DNA from: Microbulbifer aggregans
GTDB lineage: Bacteria > Pseudomonadota > Gammaproteobacteria > Pseudomonadales > Cellvibrionaceae
Assembly (NCBI RefSeq): GCF_020524005.1
Contig: NZ_JAIVKK010000003.1
Coordinates: 434,001-498,000, forward strand
DNA length: 64,000 nt
Direction of reading: 5' to 3'
The notes beneath the pieces are model-generated. The model did no database searches and was not told the DNA's origin. It was given only the letters and a program-made list of their open reading frames with translations. A program made the translations under genes and the position numbers. This document shows, piece by piece, positions 28,562 through 38,092 of this stretch. Position 1 is the first letter of the stretch. Each line of letters opens with the position of its first letter.

Positions 28562-28588
28562 AACAGCTTTTCTGAATGCCTTACAGAA

Positions 28589-30715
28589 TCAGTAGCGCCA
28601 GTTCACCGATGCGCTGAAGTTGCGCGGTGCGGCATAGAAGCCCTGGTCCCAGTACAGGCTGCTGATGTATTTTTCGTCGGTGAGGTTTTCACCATTGAGG
28701 GAAACACTCAGCTGCTCGGTCACTTTGTAGTTGGCGAACAGTTGCAGGGTGGCATAGGCTTCCTGCTCGATCGTGAAGCCTGTGGCGTGAGTGCGAGAAA
28801 TATCATCCTGCCAGTTCAGGCCGCCACCGACTTTCAGGGCATCCAGCATGGGTGGGCGATAGCTGGCATACAGGCGTACCGTCTGTGCCGGGATAAAGTC
28901 GCGGTTCAGACCATTGCCCGCCTTGTTGTCGATATTGACCTTGGCGTAGCTGAATTCCATATTCAGGCCGTCGGTGAATTCGCCACTTACGGTCAGATCA
29001 AAGCCGTTGCTGTCATAGTCGCGGCCTTCGTAATAATCAATCAGGATCTGGTCGTTGTTCGGATCTTCCACCTGCCCTGCAAATTCCGCCACATTATTCT
29101 GCTGGGTCTGGTAGTAGGCCAGGGATGCGATCAGCTTGCCCCCCAGGAACTGCCCCTTCACACCGACTTCATCGTTCACCCCTTCGGTGGGATCAATAAA
29201 AGTCAGGTCTTGTGCGACATCGTCCTGCGCGGCGAAGGTTTCAGTGTGGCTGGCGTACAGGGAATAGTTATCGGTTACCCGATACACCAAGCCGGCGTAG
29301 GGCAGCACCTTGCCGTCCACCTCAGTGACTTTGCTGGTACCGTAACCTTCGCCATCAGCCTCCCAGTTCACCACGCGGGCGCCGCCCACCAGGCTCAAAC
29401 TGTCGGTCAGCCTGAAACGGGTGGCAGCAAACACAGCGTTCTGCGTTTCATTGAAATCACTGCCAGTCAGGCCATCGGTATACACCGGCTTGACTGGGGT
29501 CTGACCAATCCACTGAGTAAAATCGCCGATCCAGGGGAAACCATTGGTGTAGTCGTACAGGGAAACTTCTTCCGTAGAACCTTCAGACCAGTTGTAGCCG
29601 AACAGCAGTTCGTGTTCCCGGCCCAGCAGGCTGTAGGTACCGGAAACACGCAGGTCAAACACATCCTGACTGCCATCCTGGGTATAACCGCTGGCGTAAC
29701 CGATCAGACCTTCTTCGGTTTCACGGTCAGGCAGGCTGTACATGTACAACAGCTCGCTATCGCCCTCGAGATCAGAAGAGCTGTAGTAGCCCTTGATTTT
29801 CCAGCCATTGGCAAGCTCGTGCTTCAACTCGGCAAAGACTTCTTTTTCGATATTGTCCCAGTAAGCCCACTCGGCGGCAGTGGAGGCGGACACGTCGTAG
29901 TTGGTCGCGGAGCCATCGGCGTACACCAGTGGCAGCGCACCCCACATCGGGCTGTCGGCCAGGCTGCTCTGGTAGCTCGCGCCCAACGTCAGTTGGGTAG
30001 ATTCACCCAGGTCTTTTTCCAGGGCGCCATACACCACGGATTTGTCCATCGCGTAGAAGTCCAGGTAGGACTCACTGTCGTCCTTGGTCATCACCACCCG
30101 GCCCCGCAGGCCATCGCTCAGGGTACCAGCGACATCGCTTTCCAGGCGCAGGCTGTTCCAGGAACCGGCAATGGCACTGAAAGACATTTGCAAATCGTCA
30201 GTAGGACGCTTGCGGACCATGTTGATGGTGGCGGAGGGATTGCCGGCGCCGCTCATCAGGCCATTGGCACCGCGTACCACTTCGATACGTTCGTAGATGG
30301 AGGTGTCGGTCTGCCCCATACGGAGGCCATAGGTTGCCGGCAACCCTACGCCGTCAACCTGGAAATTGGTCACATCAAAACCGCGTGAGGAGTAATACGT
30401 TCGGTCGGTTTCAACGCTCTCAACCTGAATACCCGGCACCGCAAGCAGCGCGTCGTTCAGGTTGTACATGTTGAAATCGTTCAGCTGGGTGCTGCCGATG
30501 GCGGATACGGATTGCGGGGTGTCCAGAATCGACAGACCGAGACCGGTAGCGGTATCCATGTCCTCAACCAGATAAGAATCTACCTGCTCGCCCGTGACCT
30601 CCACATTTTCAAGCTGTTCCGATTTAACCTTCGATTCTGCGGCAATGGCGCCATTGGCCAGGCACAGCGCAGAAGCCAGCAGTGCACGAGAGAAGATTCG
30701 CGAATTGATTTGCAT
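28589..30715 (-). CDS. TonB-dependent siderophore receptor (FhuE/FpvA-like)
   Basis: A 708-residue outer membrane receptor with a 26-residue signal peptide (ANGAIAAES). The TonB box is probably in LENVEVTG. The plug contains LDTPQSVSAIG, YYSSRGFDVTNFQVDGVGLP and IERIEVVRGANGLMSGAGNPSATIN-type sequence, typical of ferrichrome/coprogen/pyoverdine-type hydroxamate receptors. The barrel ends in SASVNWRY. It is followed by a PepSY membrane protein and preceded by a candidate Fur box, so it should be iron-repressed. The ligand cannot be named. Confidence 0.9.
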   Translation of the reverse strand: MQINSRIFSRALLASALCLANGAIAAESKVKSEQLENVEVTGEQVDSYLVEDMDTATGLGLSILDTPQSVSAIGSTQLNDFNMYNLNDALLAVPGIQVESVETDRTYYSSRGFDVTNFQVDGVGLPATYGLRMGQTDTSIYERIEVVRGANGLMSGAGNPSATINMVRKRPTDDLQMSFSAIAGSWNSLRLESDVAGTLSDGLRGRVVMTKDDSESYLDFYAMDKSVVYGALEKDLGESTQLTLGASYQSSLADSPMWGALPLVYADGSATNYDVSASTAAEWAYWDNIEKEVFAELKHELANGWKIKGYYSSSDLEGDSELLYMYSLPDRETEEGLIGYASGYTQDGSQDVFDLRVSGTYSLLGREHELLFGYNWSEGSTEEVSLYDYTNGFPWIGDFTQWIGQTPVKPVYTDGLTGSDFNETQNAVFAATRFRLTDSLSLVGGARVVNWEADGEGYGTSKVTEVDGKVLPYAGLVYRVTDNYSLYASHTETFAAQDDVAQDLTFIDPTEGVNDEVGVKGQFLGGKLIASLAYYQTQQNNVAEFAGQVEDPNNDQILIDYYEGRDYDSNGFDLTVSGEFTDGLNMEFSYAKVNIDNKAGNGLNRDFIPAQTVRLYASYRPPMLDALKVGGGLNWQDDISRTHATGFTIEQEAYATLQLFANYKVTEQLSVSLNGENLTDEKYISSLYWDQGFYAAPRNFSASVNWRY

Positions 30716-30777
30716 GGATGTTTCCCCAGATTGACCCCAAAACTGGGACGCAAGTCTAGGTCACGAAAAATATAAAT

Positions 30778-30796
30778 GCAACTCGTTATCATTTGC
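30778..30796 (-). promoter_or_regulatory. Candidate Fur box upstream of the FhuE-like receptor
   Basis: Read on the minus strand this 19-mer is GCAAATGATAACGAGTTGC, matching the Fur consensus at 12 of 19 positions, including ATGATAA in the centre. It ends 63 bases before the receptor ATG, a normal operator distance. It also lies 150 bases before the divergent YdcH gene. Confidence 0.55.
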
Positions 30797-30944
30797 ATAA
30801 ACGTTATCTTGCACGCCATCTGTCATGCAATCTCACGCAATGCGACAAACTGTGGGACTTCTGGCGTACAAACAAACCGCTAAACTTAAATCAGGGAGTA
30901 CCCTCAACATCGTTGTACCAATCAACTACCTGGAGATCACGCCC

Positions 30945-31190
30945 ATGCCCATTCGCGCTCACACCCTGGAAGCCGACTTCCCCGAATATTCCGCAACCAT
31001 CCGCCAGCTGCGCCAGGAAGATCTGGATTTCAAGATAGAGAGCGACGACTACAACAAACTGGACAAGGAAATACGTGGGCTGGAAGAGCGCGGCATCACC
31101 ACCGACGACAACCATTTCAACGAGCTGAAGATTCGGCGCGCGCACATGAAAGACCAACTGTACCGACGGCTCAGGAATGGGCACGGATAA
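30945..31190 (+). CDS. YdcH-family small protein
   Basis: An 81-residue helical protein of the YdcH/DUF465 family. The conserved part is LRQEDLDFKIESDDYNKLDKEIRGLEER followed by LKIRRAHMKDQLYRRL, predicted as a two-helix hairpin. Family function is unknown. I chose the ATG at 30945, which starts the conserved sequence and has GGAG about ten bases upstream; an in-frame ATG at 30825 would add 40 unconserved residues. It is a monocistronic gene ended by a strong bidirectional terminator. Confidence 0.8.
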   Translation: MPIRAHTLEADFPEYSATIRQLRQEDLDFKIESDDYNKLDKEIRGLEERGITTDDNHFNELKIRRAHMKDQLYRRLRNGHG

Positions 31191-31220
31191 CCCTCCCCGA
31201 CACCGGGACAAGCCGGCAAT

Positions 31221-31252
31221 AAAAAAGGGCTTCGCTATGCGAAGCCCTTTTT
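31221..31252. terminator. Bidirectional terminator between convergent genes
   Basis: A long perfect stem, including GGGCTTCGC with GCGAAGCCC and a 3-base loop, is flanked by A6 and T5, so it works in both directions. It separates the YdcH gene from the convergent peptidase gene. Confidence 0.9.
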
Positions 31253-31280
31253 GTTCGATATCACGAAACCCAGTATTAAC

Positions 31281-33485
31281 TTACAGGTTGCGGTCAAAGA
31301 AGTTTTTCATCATCTGGTGCCAGTGCTTGCGGGTCTCTTTACCACGCAGGCTGTGTTTCTTGCCCGGGTAGGTCATCAATTCAAACTGCTGGCCATCGTC
31401 CTGCAACTGCTTGATCAGGCGGGTGGTGTTGGTAAACAGCACATTGTCATCCGCCATCCCGTGGTAAATCAGCAGTGAGCCTTTGAGGTCTTTCGCATAC
31501 GGGAATACCGATGATGCCTCGTAGGCTTCCGGCACCTGGTTCGGGTTGCCCATATAACGCTCGGTGTAGTGCGTGTCATAGAGCCCCCAGGCAGTCACCG
31601 GCGCACCGGAAATCCCCGCCTTGAAATAGTCTCCGGCCTTGAACATGGTCATCAACGCCATATAGCCACCATAGCTGTGACCGTAAACGCCGATACGCTC
31701 CGGATCGACAAATGGCAGGGTGCGCAGGAATTTAACCCCGGTTACCTGATCGTCCACCTCGACGGAACCCATTTTCTTGAAGATCGGATCTTCAAATTTC
31801 TTGCCGCGGTTGGCGGAGCCACGATTGTCTACGGTAAAGACCACATAGCCCTGCTGTGCCATGTACTGGTTAAACGGGCGATCCCAACCGTTGGTAACCA
31901 GTTGCGCATGCGGGCCACCGTACAGGAACACCATGACCGGGTAGGTTTTTTTCGGGTCAAAGTCCGCCGGCTTGTACATGCGGTAGTACAGCGTATGCCC
32001 TTCCGGAGCCTTGATGGTGCCGAATTCAGGCGCGATCCAGTCACTCATGTACGGGTACAGCGGGTGACCTTTTTCGACCTTGTTTTCTTCCAGCCAGGTG
32101 ACGCGCTTGCCATCAATGCCGTGCAGGCTCACCTGTGCCGGTGTCGTCGGGTTGGAATAGGTGTCGATATAACCGGATGCATCACCGGCAAAGGCAATGG
32201 AGTGCATGCCGGCGCGGGAGGAAATCTTGTCGATGCCTGATTTGCCGTCGAGTCCGGTCACATACAGATGTCGCTCCAGGGGCGTATCTTTACGGCCGCT
32301 GAAATAGACCTTGCCGGCTTTCTCGTCTACTGCTTCCAGCTTGTCGATCGCCCAATCACCGTCGGTGAGCTGTGCAAGCTGCTTGCCGCTGAGATCGTAC
32401 AGGTACAGGTGCTTGAAGCCGTCCTTTTCTGATGCCCAGATAAAGCGGTCGCTGTCTTTCAGGAAACGCAGGTCTTTATGCAGGTTCACCCAGGTATCAC
32501 TGCGCTCGGTCAGCGCGGTGCGGGTCTTGCCGTTTACAGTATTTACAAACCGCAGTTCCAGTTTTTGCTGGCTGCGATCCTGCCATTGATAGGACAGCAG
32601 GTCGTTGCGCGCCCACTTGACCCGGGGAATATAAATATCTTCGTTTTTGCCGAGATCCAACCAGCGGGTTTTACCGCTGGCGAGATCCAGAACTCCCAGC
32701 TTGATCTTAACGTTGGGGCGTCCCGCAGCCGGGTAGCGCTGCTGGATCATGTCGATGCGATCCGCATAAATTTCGCTGCGGGTCACTTCGTCCACCGGGG
32801 ACTCATCCACTTGCAGATAGGCAATCTGCTGTTCATCCGGCGACCACCAGTAGCCGGTCATACGGCCCATTTCTTCCTGGGCGACAAACTCCGCCATACC
32901 ATTTTTGATCGCGCCGTTTTTTGAGCCGCCGTCGCTGGTGAGCTGGCGCTCCTTACCGGTCTTCAGGTCCACCACGAAAATATTCTGGTCGCGGATAAAA
33001 GATACGAACTGCCCTTTGGGCGATACGCGCACATCGGTTTCGAAGGCTTCGGTTTCGGTCAGGCGTTTCGGCTTGGCGTTGGCTACGTCGTAATAGAAAA
33101 CATCGCCGGCCAGCGGGAACAGCAGGGACTTGCCGTCTTTCGACCAGCTGTACTCCATGATGCCACTGCCAAAAATTCGCTGGCGCTCACGACGGGCTTT
33201 TTCCTCGTCGGAAAGGTTCTCCTCGCCTTTGTGCAGCTTGTCGGAGTTGACCAGCATCCGGGTTTCACCGTCCTTGAGACTGTATTCCCACAGGTCGTAG
33301 CGGTTGTAATCTTCTTTGCGGCCCTGCAGGAAGGTTACCCGGCTACCGTCGGGGGAATATTGCAATGCGCGGGGGCTGGCACCGCTCAGGGCTGGATCGG
33401 AGAATATTCTATCGATCGTCAACTCTTCAGCAGACGAATATCCGGAAATCCCGGCAAGGATCAGGGGGAGAACAAGACGCTTCAT
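31281..33485 (-). CDS. S9-family peptidase, dipeptidyl peptidase IV type
   Basis: A 734-residue exported serine peptidase with a signal peptide (ILAGISGYSSAEE). The N-terminal part is a propeller (DPP-IV N-terminal domain), and the C-terminal 250 residues an alpha/beta hydrolase. Ser604 in GHSYGGYM, the Asp in HGMADDNVLF and the His in GKKHSLRG form the triad. The Glu pair of the DPP-IV N-terminal anchor is visible in EFVAQEEMGR, which indicates cleavage of X-Pro dipeptides. It has its own terminator and no linked peptidase genes; it probably works in the periplasm on imported peptides. Confidence 0.92.
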   Translation of the reverse strand: MKRLVLPLILAGISGYSSAEELTIDRIFSDPALSGASPRALQYSPDGSRVTFLQGRKEDYNRYDLWEYSLKDGETRMLVNSDKLHKGEENLSDEEKARRERQRIFGSGIMEYSWSKDGKSLLFPLAGDVFYYDVANAKPKRLTETEAFETDVRVSPKGQFVSFIRDQNIFVVDLKTGKERQLTSDGGSKNGAIKNGMAEFVAQEEMGRMTGYWWSPDEQQIAYLQVDESPVDEVTRSEIYADRIDMIQQRYPAAGRPNVKIKLGVLDLASGKTRWLDLGKNEDIYIPRVKWARNDLLSYQWQDRSQQKLELRFVNTVNGKTRTALTERSDTWVNLHKDLRFLKDSDRFIWASEKDGFKHLYLYDLSGKQLAQLTDGDWAIDKLEAVDEKAGKVYFSGRKDTPLERHLYVTGLDGKSGIDKISSRAGMHSIAFAGDASGYIDTYSNPTTPAQVSLHGIDGKRVTWLEENKVEKGHPLYPYMSDWIAPEFGTIKAPEGHTLYYRMYKPADFDPKKTYPVMVFLYGGPHAQLVTNGWDRPFNQYMAQQGYVVFTVDNRGSANRGKKFEDPIFKKMGSVEVDDQVTGVKFLRTLPFVDPERIGVYGHSYGGYMALMTMFKAGDYFKAGISGAPVTAWGLYDTHYTERYMGNPNQVPEAYEASSVFPYAKDLKGSLLIYHGMADDNVLFTNTTRLIKQLQDDGQQFELMTYPGKKHSLRGKETRKHWHQMMKNFFDRNL

Positions 33486-33636
33486 AGTTTTTGGAATCGG
33501 TTACACGTAGTTTGGAGATAAAACCGCACATCGTTGCGGCGTCATTTCCGTCATTCTAACGCGAAACCCTTATCCGGTGCGGTATGCAGGCCCTCGGCTC
33601 CCCGCAGCCTGCGGCCATTTCGTCCCACCAGCGGCA

Positions 33637-35052
33637 CTAGGCCGCGCTCTGGTCAACAAGTTCTCTGCCGGATTTATCCACAGGTGTGGCGCCCGTTGCC
33701 CAGCTCACGACAACGCCAGCCAACAGCGCGGCCACTACCGCGGGAATGATCGGGTTGCCCCAGTAAGCATTGGCGGTCGCCATGATCAGGACAGATGTCA
33801 GCGACCCCGCTACCAGCGAAGCCAAAGCGCCCTGCCAGGAAAAACCGGGCCAGAAGCGTCCAAGCAGGCCACATACAAACAGCCCGGACATAATGGTGGA
33901 GATCATTTTGCCGATATAACCGATCAGGTCATCCGACAATAGTGCCAGGCCAAGGGCCGCACCAATGACCACAACCAGCCCCCACCGGGAACGGCGAATA
34001 CCGTCACCCGGCACAGCCTGTGATTCCCGCTTGGAGAAATCCCGCACCAACACACTCACCCCGGCGATCGCATCTGAGCTGGCACTGGACATGGTGGCTG
34101 ACAGCCCCGCCAGTAGCACCAACACACCGATACCAACCGGCAATACTTGCAGGGCCAGAAATGGAAACGCATGGTTGCGGTTTTCAAGCTCTCCGTTCAA
34201 GGCAAAAGCGCACATGCCGATGACCGCGGGCACCAGAGAAAACCCAAGGTACAAAATGCCGGAGAGATAAAACGAACGGCGTACCGAACTTACGCTGCGC
34301 GCAGAGTAGATACGCTGGCGAAACGACGGTGTTGCCAGTACCCCCACGGCAATCACCAGCGCGAGAGAAATTCCAGGCAGGATGCCGACCATCAGCGGCA
34401 CTGAGGTATTCGCCTGCGGTTGCGCCGCCAACATACCCTGCCAGCCGCCTACCTGATCCAGCGCAAAAAACGCCATCAGCAAAAAACCGACGAACAGTAC
34501 CAGTGCCTGCAAAGTATCGGTCCACACCACCGCATGGTAGCCGCCAATAATCACAAACACGGCAAAACCGGCGGCCACAATCAATTTTGCAAACTGCAGG
34601 TCGATCCCTGCAACCCAGGAAAGATACAGACTGCCGCCGAGAATATGCGCACCCAACCAACCCAGGCAGGCGACAAAGATCAACAGTGCCACCACTTTTT
34701 TGACCAGCGGGTGGTCCCCCACGTAGTGGGCCAACTCTTCGCTCATGGTGGAAAAGCGCTGTGCGCGGGCGGGAGCAAACAACAACCCCAGCAATAAAAT
34801 GCCCACAGCCCCACCAATACCGTAGAGTGCGCCCGCCCAGCCATTTTCATAACCGAAACCCACCGCGCCCATGGAGGAGCCAGTGCCCACCATGGTGGCC
34901 ACGGTAGTGCCCACTGTCAGCAATAACGGCAGGCTGCGCCCCGCCAGTAAAAAGTCGTCACCGCTTTTCTGGCGGCGGCTGACAAACCAGCCCACCGCGA
35001 TCAGGAAAACGATATAGAGCGCGAAAATACTGAGAAAAAATGTGGCATTCAT
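33637..35052 (-). CDS. Sodium:solute symporter (SSS family)
   Basis: A 471-residue inner membrane transporter with about 13 membrane helices, starting FFLSIFALYIVFLIAVGWFVSRRQK. The SSS signature is seen around GTGSSMGAVGFGYENGWAGALYGIGGA and in the sodium-site helices. It is last in a four-gene minus-strand operon of RpiR regulator, D-aminoacylase and RidA, so the substrate is probably a D-amino acid, an N-acylated one or a related compound. The 55-base gap to ridA is short. No clear terminator follows. Confidence 0.87.
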   Translation of the reverse strand: MNATFFLSIFALYIVFLIAVGWFVSRRQKSGDDFLLAGRSLPLLLTVGTTVATMVGTGSSMGAVGFGYENGWAGALYGIGGAVGILLLGLLFAPARAQRFSTMSEELAHYVGDHPLVKKVVALLIFVACLGWLGAHILGGSLYLSWVAGIDLQFAKLIVAAGFAVFVIIGGYHAVVWTDTLQALVLFVGFLLMAFFALDQVGGWQGMLAAQPQANTSVPLMVGILPGISLALVIAVGVLATPSFRQRIYSARSVSSVRRSFYLSGILYLGFSLVPAVIGMCAFALNGELENRNHAFPFLALQVLPVGIGVLVLLAGLSATMSSASSDAIAGVSVLVRDFSKRESQAVPGDGIRRSRWGLVVVIGAALGLALLSDDLIGYIGKMISTIMSGLFVCGLLGRFWPGFSWQGALASLVAGSLTSVLIMATANAYWGNPIIPAVVAALLAGVVVSWATGATPVDKSGRELVDQSAA

Positions 35053-35107
35053 TGTCGAGATTTATTGTTATTGAACGCGAGTAACCGGGATGACCTTCTG
35101 AACTTTT

Positions 35108-35497
35108 CTAGACGGAGGGCGCCTTGTAGCAGACCAGGCCCACCTCCACTTTACAGTCCACCACCAGATCGTTCACAGAACAGATGCGGGCTGGCGGATT
35201 TGCCCCGAAGTTCTCCTTGAACACTTTGTTAAACGACTGGAAATAACGGGCGTCGGTCAGGATCACCGTCACATGCACCACATCCGCCGCGCTATAACCG
35301 GCTCTGTCCATGATGGCGAAACAGTTGTCGATGGCCAGCTGGGACTGCTCCACGATACCACCTTCGACCACTTCGCCGTCACGCATGGGCGTCTGCCCGG
35401 ACACATACAAAAAACCACCGGCCTCAACGGCACTGGAAAACGGCAAATGCTGCCCGCCAGTACCGGTTCCACCCTCTGCACCAAACCTTTGAATCAT
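35108..35497 (-). CDS. ridA: RidA-family enamine/imine deaminase
   Basis: A 129-residue RidA-type protein (YjgF/YER057c/UK114). Signatures are LYVSGQTPMRDGEVVEGGIVEQSQLAIDN and the C-terminal NPPARICSVNDLVVDCKVEVGLV with the conserved Arg that binds the substrate carboxylate. I chose the ATG at 35497, which has AGGGTGA upstream, rather than an upstream TTG. RidA hydrolyses the reactive 2-aminoacrylate released by PLP-dependent dehydratases; a D-serine-dehydratase-like gene is divergently placed at 38093, which makes functional sense. Confidence 0.9.
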   Translation of the reverse strand: MIQRFGAEGGTGTGGQHLPFSSAVEAGGFLYVSGQTPMRDGEVVEGGIVEQSQLAIDNCFAIMDRAGYSAADVVHVTVILTDARYFQSFNKVFKENFGANPPARICSVNDLVVDCKVEVGLVCYKAPSV

Positions 35498-35569
35498 AAC
35501 TTCACCCTGCGAATAATCCGTCAACAAATCATCAGGCTCAGGATTACCTTTCCAAAGCCCGCTTACAAT

Positions 35570-37015
35570 TCAGTGCCTGAACAAAAATGCGCCGCTGCGA
35601 CTGTCGAGTACATCGCCGTCGCGATACGCGCATATGCCGTTCACCCAAACCCGGGAAATACCCCGCGCCGGCGCCAGGGGTTCCGCATAACTCGCTGCGG
35701 ATTCCAGTGTGCCAATATCAAACAGGACCAGGTCTGCACAATACCCCTCGCGAATAAAGCCGCGCTGCTTCAGGCCGAAGTTCTGCGCGGAAAGTCCGGT
35801 CATTTTGTGGACCGCTGTGGCCAGGTCAAACAAACCGAGATCGCGGCTGTAATGGGCCAGTACCCGCGGAAAAGCGCCCCACAGGCGCGGGTGCGGATGC
35901 GGATCATTAGGCAACCCGTCAGACCCCACCATGGTCAGGGGGTGGCTAAGAATATTGCGCACATCGCTGTCGCTCATGCAGTGGTACACCGCACCAGCCG
36001 GCTGCAGTTTTTCTGCTGCTTCCAGGTTGGACATTCCCCAGACCTGCGCAATGGCCGCCAGCGGTCTGCCGCCCTGCTCGGGGCAGGATTCGGACCAGGT
36101 AATAAAGATCTCGGTGTCGTCGGTTACCTGTGCGAGGTCGAGCGTGCTGGAACTGGCGGTATAGGGATAACAGTCGCAAGCCACTTGCTGATGCTGTGCT
36201 GCCTGCTCCAGGGCTGCCAGCACTTCGCCGCTGCGGCCCCAGTTGCCCCGCCCGGCGCATTTCAGGTGGGAAACAACCAGGGGCACCCGGTGCTCACCGG
36301 CGGTCATCAGCGCTTCGTCGATCGCCTCCATAATGCGATCAAACTCAGTGCGCAGGTGCGTGGTGTACACCCCCCCCTGCTCTGCCAACACCGCCACCAT
36401 CGCCAGTACCTCGGCGGTATCGGCGGCATTCGCACTGCCGTAGGCGAGGCCGGAACTCAGGCCGAGAGCCCCCTGCTCCAGGGCCTGGCGCAACTGCGCG
36501 CGCATCACTTGCAGCTCTTCCGCGGTGGCGCTGCGTTTCAGGTCCGGCATTTGGTTATTGCGCAGGGAAGTGTGTCCCACCAGCGCCGCCACGTTCACAT
36601 TCGGACGCGCTTTCTGCACCGCGCGTGCGTAATCGGAAAACTGCGGAAACGAAAACTGTTCGCGCCGGCCCAACAGGTTAAGCGGGTCCGGCGGCTCTGC
36701 CTTCAGGGTCACCGGGCTGGCACTGATCCCACAGTTACCCACAATGACCGAGGTCACCCCCTGGCTTATCTTTGCTGGCACCTGTGGATTGTGGATAACT
36801 TCCAGGTCGTCGTGGGTGTGAACATCGATGAACCCCGGGGCCAGGCACCGCCCTTCAGCATCAATTTCAATTTCACCCCGCTCGACAATTCCGCCCTTCT
36901 CAGTAGTAACTATTCGCTCAATGACGCCATCGCTGATGGCGACGTCGGCGCAGAACGGTGCCGCACCACTGCCATCGAATACCTGCCCGTTGCGAATTAC
37001 CGTTTTGAAAGTCAT
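35570..37015 (-). CDS. N-acyl-D-amino-acid deacylase (D-aminoacylase)
   Basis: A 481-residue amidohydrolase of the D-aminoacylase family, which removes acyl groups from N-acyl-D-amino acids. The first metal site is GFIDVHTHDD; QGVTSVIVGNCGISASP carries the family Cys; GHTSLRNN and VVSHLKCAG supply further ligands and the family pattern. The C-terminal APARGISRVWVNGICAYRDG closes the small beta domain. It is cytoplasmic (no signal). It lies between the RpiR regulator (23 bases upstream) and ridA, and its product could feed the divergent D-serine-dehydratase-like enzyme. Confidence 0.9.
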   Translation of the reverse strand: MTFKTVIRNGQVFDGSGAAPFCADVAISDGVIERIVTTEKGGIVERGEIEIDAEGRCLAPGFIDVHTHDDLEVIHNPQVPAKISQGVTSVIVGNCGISASPVTLKAEPPDPLNLLGRREQFSFPQFSDYARAVQKARPNVNVAALVGHTSLRNNQMPDLKRSATAEELQVMRAQLRQALEQGALGLSSGLAYGSANAADTAEVLAMVAVLAEQGGVYTTHLRTEFDRIMEAIDEALMTAGEHRVPLVVSHLKCAGRGNWGRSGEVLAALEQAAQHQQVACDCYPYTASSSTLDLAQVTDDTEIFITWSESCPEQGGRPLAAIAQVWGMSNLEAAEKLQPAGAVYHCMSDSDVRNILSHPLTMVGSDGLPNDPHPHPRLWGAFPRVLAHYSRDLGLFDLATAVHKMTGLSAQNFGLKQRGFIREGYCADLVLFDIGTLESAASYAEPLAPARGISRVWVNGICAYRDGDVLDSRSGAFLFRH

Positions 37016-37038
37016 CCACTGTCCTGTGAGTATGCGGG

Positions 37039-37941
37039 TCAGTCTCCCAGCGGCAGGCGATCCTCACCGTGCTTGTGACTGTCCAGGGTATGTTTGAGCC
37101 GGCGCAGGGCCTCGCGGCTTTTGCGTTTTTGCTTCACTGCCAGTTCTGTAGCCAGTACATCGATCGCCGCCAGCATCACGTAGCGCGCGGCGCTCGGCCG
37201 GAAAATGTAATCGGTTTCCAGGGGCTCGATGGGAATCACATGGTGCATGACCTTCGCCAACGGGGACTCCGCCACCGTAATCGCCACTGTCGTCGCACCA
37301 TATTCACGGGCGATCTCCGCAGCCTCCTGAACATCCGGGCTGTACCCCCCGAGAGATAGGCATAAAACCACATCACCGCTATCGATCGTGGATGCCGCCA
37401 TGCGCATCAACATCGGATCGCTATAGGCGGTAGCCGGAAAGCCGAGACGGAAGAAGCGGTGCTGGCACTCCTGGGCCATTACCGTCGAGCCACCGCCAAC
37501 ACCGAATATCAAAATTTGCCGAGCGTTCACCAGCTCGGCTACTGCCGGCTCGATCACCGCCTCGGTAATCAGCCGTGCGTTGTGATCCAGCGCCGCTTTA
37601 ATTTCGTCATAAACACCATAATTGGCGCCCGGCTCGGTTTTTACTTCGGTGTAAAAACGCTGCCCTACCGCCAGTGCCTGCGCGAGTCGGAGCTTGAGAT
37701 CGCGCACATTTTTGCAATCCACCGCTTTCGCGAAGCGGGTTATGGTGGCCTCACTGACACCTGCCTTGTCTGCCAGCTCGCTGATACTGGCGTGGGCGGC
37801 AAAGCTGATATCGTCCAGTACCAGCCGGGCGATCTTCTGCTCGGCATCGCGCAGCTGGCCATAGTGGGCATGAATTTTGGAGACAATATCCGGTTCGTGA
37901 CTCACAGCGCTTCCCAGTTTTTTTAGACTTTTCAATGACAT
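37039..37941 (-). CDS. MurR/RpiR-family transcriptional regulator
   Basis: A 300-residue regulator. The N-terminal helix-turn-helix is around FAAHASISELADKAGVSEATITRFAKAV, and the C-terminal SIS domain (QILIFGVGGGSTVMAQECQ, GDVVLCLSLGGYSPDVQEAAEIAREYGATTVAI) binds a phosphosugar-like ligand in most relatives. It is first in the minus-strand operon with D-aminoacylase, RidA and the symporter and faces a divergent operon across 151 bases, so it likely controls both from that region. The effector is unknown. Confidence 0.9.
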   Translation of the reverse strand: MSLKSLKKLGSAVSHEPDIVSKIHAHYGQLRDAEQKIARLVLDDISFAAHASISELADKAGVSEATITRFAKAVDCKNVRDLKLRLAQALAVGQRFYTEVKTEPGANYGVYDEIKAALDHNARLITEAVIEPAVAELVNARQILIFGVGGGSTVMAQECQHRFFRLGFPATAYSDPMLMRMAASTIDSGDVVLCLSLGGYSPDVQEAAEIAREYGATTVAITVAESPLAKVMHHVIPIEPLETDYIFRPSAARYVMLAAIDVLATELAVKQKRKSREALRRLKHTLDSHKHGEDRLPLGD

Positions 37942-38092
37942 GACCCGGGTGGGTCGACCGGATATTGATACTACGCAAGCCGGGCCAGTATAGGTATCGT
38001 GTTTGTTATTTTCAACACTGTATTTATTTTTGTGATATTTTCTACCAAACGTACCAACTCATACCGTATATAACCCGCGAGCAAGGAACGCC

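Noticed and set aside
28742..30388. Plus-strand open frame of 548 codons opposite the FhuE-like receptor gene.
   Set aside because: The receptor plug and barrel motifs are on the minus strand; the opposite frame looks like composition-driven shadow.
35273..37078. Plus-strand open frame of 601 codons opposite the D-aminoacylase and RidA genes.
   Set aside because: It spans two well-supported minus-strand genes and the gap between them, and has no domain of its own.
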